Below are positions 58,492 to 64,000 of a stretch of DNA of 64,000 nucleotides, in pieces. Where the stretch lies: positions 1-64,000 of the IMG/VR virus record IMGVR_UViG_3300032174_000005; one strand, written 5' to 3'. Position numbers and translations under genes: made by a program. Position 1 is the first letter of the stretch; every line of letters starts with the position of its first letter. This DNA comes from a virus. The notes beneath the pieces were generated by a model, which was not told the origin of the DNA, searched no databases, and saw nothing but the letters and a program-made list of their open reading frames with translations.

Positions 58492-59177
58492 CCCGCACAC
58501 CCGACAGCACGCGGAGGCTGAAACTCGCGTGCGACGCCCTCGCGATTGACCCGAACACTATCCACACCCTCCCCCCGATCTCCTCCCAACTGGCCATGAT
58601 TGGCCGGAAACTAAAGAAACGCAAGCTGCCCATCTCCCCCTACTATTATCTGAAATGTTCCCCTGGGGAATCCGCGCGGCGCATTGTCGCCCTGTACTAC
58701 TCCCTCCCGAAGAATCAACGTGAAATCCTGCCCATCGAGGGATATTGCCTCGCGGTGGGGGTGAATCCGACTGACATCCTTGAGACGATTGTGAAAGCCA
58801 TCGCATCCGTGTCGCGGCAAGCCAGTGCAGCCATCGCGGCGGCGAATCACCCCGCTGTGGTGGAGAAGACCGTGGAAATGGCCCTGACGGATGAAGGGAT
58901 TGAGGACCGCACCACCTTGCACAAAGCCGTGGGATTCCTGCCTACTCCAAAGGGAAGTCAAATCACCGTGAACGCAAGCGCGAACGCGGCCAGCACAGCG
59001 CAGGCGGCGGCGCTTCCGGCTCCCCCGCCTGAAGCGACGATCAAACGGCTGATCGATCGATTTAATGACGCGAGGGCGCTCGGCCCCGCTTCTACCACTA
59101 ACATAATCGATTCCCTTCCAAGGCCAGAATCGATTCCCGTCATGGTAGAGGTCGATTCAGATGAGGATGAGGAATAG
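58488..59177 (+). CDS. terS: Terminase small subunit (putative)
   Basis: 229 residues from GTG 58488 (GTGA). Sits immediately before the large terminase. N-terminal helical DNA-binding-like half (DALAIDPNTIHTLPPISSQL), central helical oligomerisation region (about 95-150), disordered Ala/Pro linker and a C-terminal segment ending DEDEE. Recognises phage DNA for packaging. Identified by position and layout. It stops at TAG. Confidence 0.7.
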   Translation: MTRTPDSTRRLKLACDALAIDPNTIHTLPPISSQLAMIGRKLKKRKLPISPYYYLKCSPGESARRIVALYYSLPKNQREILPIEGYCLAVGVNPTDILETIVKAIASVSRQASAAIAAANHPAVVEKTVEMALTDEGIEDRTTLHKAVGFLPTPKGSQITVNASANAASTAQAAALPAPPPEATIKRLIDRFNDARALGPASTTNIIDSLPRPESIPVMVEVDSDEDEE

Positions 59178-61432
59178 TGTACGCGGAATCCAAGGTGCTG
59201 GAACGCATCGCGATGGCCGAAAAAGAATTCGGCATCTCCCTTGAATATCACACGGTAGCCGAGGTCGAGGAATTCGAACTCCGCATGGCCAAGTCGGGGA
59301 AATACCTCCTCGGCGAAATGGGCCAGCCCATCGCCACCCGCGATTTGAACGACTTCGAGCGCGCGTGGATGCTGAATGAACAACTATTGGTGCTGTGCGA
59401 CGCGGCTTACTTCCTCACGCGATACGCATTCCTCCGATCCGAGGAAGGCGTGATCCAGCGATTCAAATTCCGCGTGCCGCAGCGGATTTACTTCGACATC
59501 GTATGCGACCTTGAAGAACGCGGGGCCGCTATCGAGATCATGGCGCTGAAGGCTAGACAATTAGGGATATCCATCTTCACCGAACTCCTGATCGCCCATC
59601 GCACGATATTCAGCTACGGCGTATCCAGCGTAATCGGCAGCGCGGACCAGACGAAAACAGGTGAAATGTCGAAAATGCTCCTCCTGTGCTACGACATGCT
59701 CCCCGTGTGGATTCGCCCGCAGCACACCTCCCGCGTCGAGTCAGACAGAGGGAAGATGCTATTCGGTCACATGGCCAGCGGCGTGAGTTTCCAGCACGGG
59801 AGCCAGAAGTTCGGTATCGCCACCGGATCGACGCCGACCATTTACCACCTCAGTGAAGTCGCATTGTATGGCGACGCCTCCGTGATGCTGATTGACGAGG
59901 GATTGTGGAAAGCCGTTCACGCATCCACAAACGTGCTGGGAATATTGGAGTCCACGGGCCGATCCAACAAAGGCTGGTGGGCGGAAACCTGGTACTACTC
60001 CAAAGAACATTGGCCCCTCTCCCGCATGTACCCCATGTTCCTCCCGTGGTTCTGCGGCGTGGACATCTACCCGAAGCCCGCATGGCTCTCCCTCCGCCAA
60101 GACATCCTCCGCGACTGGCGACCGAACCAAGACACCCGCACGCATGTGGCGAAGGCGGAACTTTATGTACACTCCACCCCACTATTAAATAAGCACCTCA
60201 TCGCGGAACAGGACCGTCGCGGAATCCCCCACGGTCCGCAATGGCACATGCCCCGCGAGCAGCAATTCTTCTGGGAGGTTAACCATGACGAGGCGAAGGA
60301 AAAAGGGAATGAATCCTCATTTCTTCAGGAAATGGCCGGGGATGACGAAGAAGCCCTCCAGCATTCCGTGGAATCCGTTTTCGGACATCGCACAATCAAA
60401 TTAATCGAGGACAAGCGGACCAAACAGTATCAGTGCTATGGCCTATCCGGACAGTCGATTGAGGATTCACATGAACCGCCACCTGAAGATATCGACTACT
60501 CCCAAGACCGCATCCCCATCAAAATGTCCTCCCAGAAAGGGGAAACCTACCGCTGGGAATTAATCCCCCTGCGCTTCGACCCTCCCCTCCGCGAGCACGT
60601 GGCGGATGACGCGATTGGTAAGCTGATCGTGTTCCATCCCCCGCAGCCGGGAATCCGATATTCCATGGGGATTGACACGAGCGAGGGGAAAGGGGCGGAC
60701 AGCACGGTGATCAGCGTGTGGGGCCTTGGCGCGAGGCAGCAACCTGACTTCCAAGCGGCAGAATTCTCCTCCTCCTTCGTCTCGCACACTGAGGCTTATG
60801 CATTCGGCGCGGCGATCGGAGCCTTCTACGGGAAATACATGTCCGCTGAATCCACCAAATGGCCCCTCCCCTACTGCTCCATCGAACAAGTCGCGGCGGT
60901 CGGGGACACCTGCCAGCTGCAAATGATCCGTATGGGATACCCCGTCCGCTGCTTCCACAAAATGACCCGATACGACGGCAAACCCTCCGATATCGCGCGC
61001 CGCCGCCGTGGCAAAGGTGGCAAGCTCGGCTGGTTCACCTGGGGCTGGTCCCGGCCCATCCTCACTGGCAGCTTCGTCCAATCCGCGCAGAACGGCTGGG
61101 CTGAGATAAATTCCCCCTGGCTGATCGAGGAGATGAAAGAGTTCGAAATCCACACCACCGCAGCGGGGAAGGAGCGCCTAGAGCACTCTGAGTCCGGCCA
61201 CGACGACCGCATCTTCGCCGCAGCCATGGCCTGCTTCTGTCCCCATGACATGGATGTCCTCGCGGAACGGTCGAAAAATCGCAACGTGGAACTCGAAACC
61301 CTGCCCCCCGTGGACATCGGGGAGTACACCGGCCAGCGCATCAGTTCCGCCGACCTGCGAGATACCCGAACACTTACCCTCCAAGATGTGGTATACGGTG
61401 ATAGCAGTAGTTTGAGGAGACATAGTTACTGA
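59177..61432 (+). CDS. terL: Terminase large subunit
   Basis: 751 residues from GTG 59177 (TAGTG overlap). ATPase: variant Walker A ALKARQLGIS (about 123-132) and Walker B IYHLSEVALY (about 224). Nuclease: GIDTSEGKGADSTVISVWG (about 497-515) with the first metal Asp, and HDDRIFAAAMACF (about 674) with the last. It pumps and cuts DNA into the procapsid. Longer than many TerL proteins (450-600). Confidence 0.93.
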   Translation: MYAESKVLERIAMAEKEFGISLEYHTVAEVEEFELRMAKSGKYLLGEMGQPIATRDLNDFERAWMLNEQLLVLCDAAYFLTRYAFLRSEEGVIQRFKFRVPQRIYFDIVCDLEERGAAIEIMALKARQLGISIFTELLIAHRTIFSYGVSSVIGSADQTKTGEMSKMLLLCYDMLPVWIRPQHTSRVESDRGKMLFGHMASGVSFQHGSQKFGIATGSTPTIYHLSEVALYGDASVMLIDEGLWKAVHASTNVLGILESTGRSNKGWWAETWYYSKEHWPLSRMYPMFLPWFCGVDIYPKPAWLSLRQDILRDWRPNQDTRTHVAKAELYVHSTPLLNKHLIAEQDRRGIPHGPQWHMPREQQFFWEVNHDEAKEKGNESSFLQEMAGDDEEALQHSVESVFGHRTIKLIEDKRTKQYQCYGLSGQSIEDSHEPPPEDIDYSQDRIPIKMSSQKGETYRWELIPLRFDPPLREHVADDAIGKLIVFHPPQPGIRYSMGIDTSEGKGADSTVISVWGLGARQQPDFQAAEFSSSFVSHTEAYAFGAAIGAFYGKYMSAESTKWPLPYCSIEQVAAVGDTCQLQMIRMGYPVRCFHKMTRYDGKPSDIARRRRGKGGKLGWFTWGWSRPILTGSFVQSAQNGWAEINSPWLIEEMKEFEIHTTAAGKERLEHSESGHDDRIFAAAMACFCPHDMDVLAERSKNRNVELETLPPVDIGEYTGQRISSADLRDTRTLTLQDVVYGDSSSLRRHSY

Positions 61433-61902
61433 TGAACGGATTCCTTGGCTCCCTTGAAGCTGTCCTATACTTCTGCAACCACCGGGATCCGAACCACCCG
61501 CCCGGATACCTCATGCTGGCCCCGTACTCTGATTTCCCCACGCCCGCAGGATACTCCCGTGAATATGCGAGGACGTTGGGAGAAATCGACAAGTTACAAT
61601 TCACCCTCTGCGCGCAGGAACGCCGCGACTGTGAACAGGAGATGCTTCACGACGAGGCCGTGCTGGGACGGCGCTATGCGGAAATGACCGACAAACTCCG
61701 CCAGAAAATGATGTCCAGCGCGACGACTCCGTATGACCGGGATTTCATCGAAGGATATTTAAAATTGCGGGAAGAAAAGCGCGGCAAGCACCGCCAACGC
61801 TTCATGGAACGGGAAATGTATCTCCACGCGCGCGAAAACGACACGCCGAAGAATCGGAACACGAATGACGAACGTGTGTCACTAGATCGGATTAACTTCT
61901 GA
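61432..61902 (+). CDS. Hypothetical protein between terminase and portal
   Basis: A 156-residue protein, TGATG overlap. Pro-rich start (HPPGYLMLAPYSDFPTPAGY) and a long charged coiled coil (about 55-140). Not recognised. Confidence 0.65.
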   Translation: MNGFLGSLEAVLYFCNHRDPNHPPGYLMLAPYSDFPTPAGYSREYARTLGEIDKLQFTLCAQERRDCEQEMLHDEAVLGRRYAEMTDKLRQKMMSSATTPYDRDFIEGYLKLREEKRGKHRQRFMEREMYLHARENDTPKNRNTNDERVSLDRINF

Positions 61903-62180
61903 TGGCATCCTCCTATCCAACCGAGCATGTGATATTTGACTCTGGCATTCATCTCACCCGCCCTGGACCTTGGTATCTTTACCTGAGTGATCGCCGAGTG
62001 ACCATAGTCATCCCATGGGTGGGATTTTCAATCTATAACTGGGCACTAGACTGGAACACTTTGGTTCTGAAACGCGGCTGGGATTTTGTGTGGGGACGCG
62101 GGCCATATCCGTATGAGGAAAATAGGGAACTGTTTTTACATAAGCGGGAGCGTCTTGAATTCCGCAGGGTGGCTTACTAA
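61902..62180 (+). CDS. Small Trp/Tyr-rich hypothetical protein
   Basis: A 92-residue protein, coupled at both ends. Beta-rich (GPWYLYLSDRRVTIVIPWVG). Not recognised. Confidence 0.6.
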   Translation: MASSYPTEHVIFDSGIHLTRPGPWYLYLSDRRVTIVIPWVGFSIYNWALDWNTLVLKRGWDFVWGRGPYPYEENRELFLHKRERLEFRRVAY

Positions 62181-64000
62181 TGGCCGATGACAACAACGTA
62201 TACAAAAACTGGCAGGTGCCCCCTGCTGCTGTTGCGGAGGGCAAACGCCTCGGATGGGTGAACGAGGCCACAGAAGAGGGCATGGCGTGGCTGAAGTCCC
62301 AGCGCGGCTACAAAGACTGGAACCGCGCCCTCGACATCCTCGCAGGCCAAGACCCCGCATTCCCCGCCGCCGCTGAATACCGCTCGAAAGTTTCCACCAA
62401 TCGCCTGAAGCGCAACGTCCGCGAGGTCGTCGGCGCGATGGCGAAGCTCCGGCCCATGTGGGGATATCATTCCGACAACAAGTCCTATGCCGACCAAGCC
62501 GAGATGATGAACAAAGTCACCCGCGCGTGGTATCTGGAACAGTTCGCGGATGTGTCGATAAAGGAGGCGTTACAATATGCTGCTGCTACAGGACGCGGGT
62601 GGGTTCGACCTGTATATCGACGCGAGATGGGTGGAACTGGCCGGGGGGATATCAAGTTATTTACCTATGGCGCACCTTGTGTGCTTCCCTTCCAGCTCCC
62701 CGCAAGTGGTGACTGGCAGCAAGCCTACACCGTCACCATCCTCGAAGAAATGCCAGTGTACATGGCCCATGCAATGTTCCCTCTGTACCAATCGAGATTA
62801 AATCCCAGCACATCACGATATTGGTACGCGAACGACGGCGTGAGAAAAGCCTCCTCCGGCAATCTCCTTCAGCGGATATTCGGCAAGCCCCAGCGTGGCT
62901 CCAGCACGGAAGCGATGACAGATCTATTGGTCCCCATCCGCTACACCTATGTCATCGACCTCACCATCAATAAAACCGGCGCGCCGATCGTGATGGGCGA
63001 ACCCGGCTCCTCCTGGTCCTACACCGTCCCCTCCTACGGCCAAGACATCCCCGTGGGCACGGACCCGAAATCCGGCACGATGCTGCATCGCAAGGCGAAT
63101 GAGACTGACGCGCGGCTGTACCCATATCGCCGACTGATCATCAGTTCAGATCAGGTGATCACCTACGACGGTCCCAGTTTCGACTGGCACGGCATGGTCC
63201 CAGCCGTTTCCTTCACCATGGACAGCTGGCCATGGGAGCCGCTGGGATTCTCCCTCGTGCATGATGGCCACGAAATCCAATACGCCATCAACAAGATATT
63301 GCGTGGCAACATGGATAAAATCGGCGCGCAACTCTCCCCATCCCTCGCATTCGACACAAACGCAACCAACATGAGTGAAGCGCGGCGGTTCGACCCCTAC
63401 AAGCCAAATGACCGCATCGGATATGATGGGTCGGCAATTGAAGGTCAGCCATTCTCGCCCACAGTGGATGCTGAGACATTGAAAGTCACGCCTGAGTCAA
63501 TGGGCATGGTCGAGAAACTAGAGGGCACCCTCGATAACCAGATGGGCATCAGCGATGTGATGGCCCTCGCAAAGATGCGCGCGGTCGGCTCGATGGATGA
63601 ACTGGAAAAAATAATGGAAGCCAACGGCCCAATCATCGAGGATTTGTCTCGCAGCATGGAGCCCCCGATGCGCGACCTCGGCGTGATGGTAAAATATCTC
63701 ATCTGCCAATATTACACGACCGCCCGCACCATGCAGATTGTCGGCGCGGACGGGGTGGCACAATCTGTATTCGATTACGATCCGTCCTCCCTAGTCCCAT
63801 CGCACCTGCCGGGAGAAGACCCCAAGAGTCCATCCTCCGCTGATCGCATCAAACGCGCGCGCACATTCTGCGACAACCTGCGATTCTTCATCCTGCCGAA
63901 CTCACTCCATGAGATCACGCAGATTCAATCGAAATTAATGCTCATCCAGTTGCGCAAAATCGGCCTGATGATCGATTCTCAAACAATCGCTGAGGCGTGC
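62180..64000 (+). CDS. Portal protein (3' end outside the window)
   Basis: Starts at ATG 62180 and stays open for 607 codons to the window edge. Typical portal features: an early KVSTNRLKRNVREVVGAMAK segment, helix around QAEMMNKVTRAWYL, a mid region DWHGMVPAVSFTMDSWPWEP, and a later MGISDVMALAKMRAVGSMDE helix. It forms the ring through which DNA enters and leaves. Follows terminase as in most tailed phages. Confidence 0.9.
   Translation, partial: MADDNNVYKNWQVPPAAVAEGKRLGWVNEATEEGMAWLKSQRGYKDWNRALDILAGQDPAFPAAAEYRSKVSTNRLKRNVREVVGAMAKLRPMWGYHSDNKSYADQAEMMNKVTRAWYLEQFADVSIKEALQYAAATGRGWVRPVYRREMGGTGRGDIKLFTYGAPCVLPFQLPASGDWQQAYTVTILEEMPVYMAHAMFPLYQSRLNPSTSRYWYANDGVRKASSGNLLQRIFGKPQRGSSTEAMTDLLVPIRYTYVIDLTINKTGAPIVMGEPGSSWSYTVPSYGQDIPVGTDPKSGTMLHRKANETDARLYPYRRLIISSDQVITYDGPSFDWHGMVPAVSFTMDSWPWEPLGFSLVHDGHEIQYAINKILRGNMDKIGAQLSPSLAFDTNATNMSEARRFDPYKPNDRIGYDGSAIEGQPFSPTVDAETLKVTPESMGMVEKLEGTLDNQMGISDVMALAKMRAVGSMDELEKIMEANGPIIEDLSRSMEPPMRDLGVMVKYLICQYYTTARTMQIVGADGVAQSVFDYDPSSLVPSHLPGEDPKSPSSADRIKRARTFCDNLRFFILPNSLHEITQIQSKLMLIQLRKIGLMIDSQTIAEAC

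Noticed and set aside
1-64000. Genome-wide amber recoding
   Set aside because: Many genes (for example at 376, 1556, 17449, 19792, 28468, 29056, 31775, 58488) stop at TAG with ribosome sites and starts placed right after. Only the PTH2-like frame gains a conserved domain by reading TAG.
1-64000. CRISPR array
   Set aside because: No run of equally spaced direct repeats was seen. The repeated ribosome sites in the early region are spaced by genes.
1-64000. Integrase, excisionase or attachment site
   Set aside because: No tyrosine or serine recombinase motif was found in any frame I read, so a lysogeny module is not claimed.

Overview
The window reads as most of the genome of a tailed double-stranded DNA phage with a podovirus-like plan. 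A terminase small and large subunit lead to a portal gene cut off at the right end. The left end carries small basic proteins, a scaffold, the major capsid protein and head-to-tail adaptors. The tail region has fibre-like and beta-rich proteins and several low-complexity proteins that look like ejected virion proteins. There is no obvious long tape-measure gene. No integrase, repressor or partition gene is visible, so nothing here argues for a temperate lifestyle. Six tail-region proteins carry Sec signal peptides, many cut before Gln. That fits a Gram-negative host and resembles proteins of soil Acidobacteriota, but the host is inference only.

Layout. (1) 55.9-64 kb and 0-35.4 kb, plus strand: one very long late unit that probably starts at a promoter at 55903. 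It holds about eight small genes, TerS, TerL, portal, head genes (0.2-5 kb), a sugar and methyl-transfer cassette (5-12.3 kb), exported tail-fibre-like proteins (12.3-17.5 kb), adaptor and large tail protein (18.4-24 kb), more exported beta-rich proteins (24.7-28 kb), putative ejection proteins (28-32 kb) and a lysis cassette (33.9-35.4 kb) ending in a DUF2778/Tlde1-like cell-wall enzyme. (2) 35.4-36.0 kb, minus: a compact tRNA unit with two tRNAs carrying the amber-reading anticodon CUA, a 52-nt tRNA-like element, and a PTH2-type peptidyl-tRNA hydrolase-like frame whose third codon is TAG. (3) 36.8-45.6 kb, minus: replication genes (UDG-DNA polymerase A fusion, PIF1/RecD-like helicase, P-loop recombination ATPase), tRNA-Lys and tRNA-Leu, and a homing endonuclease. 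(4) 45.7-51.6 kb, minus: many small genes chained by ATGA overlaps, an HNH gene and a RecB/Cas4-like protein. (5) 51.7-52.9 kb, plus: a lone 322-aa gene behind a leader hairpin that looks like an attenuator. (6) 52.9-55.2 kb, minus: very small early proteins, most with the same extended ribosome site CGGAGGGA. (7) 55.2-55.9 kb: a control region with tandem palindromes, the likeliest place for an origin or master operator.

How it fits together. Early transcription probably runs leftward from several TTGACAG promoters and late transcription rightward from 55903. TAG is an ordinary stop in many late genes, including the capsid gene, so the code as a whole is not recoded. Two CUA tRNAs beside an amber-interrupted PTH2-like gene therefore look like a local regulatory circuit or a way to tune readthrough. 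This is the most unusual part of the window.
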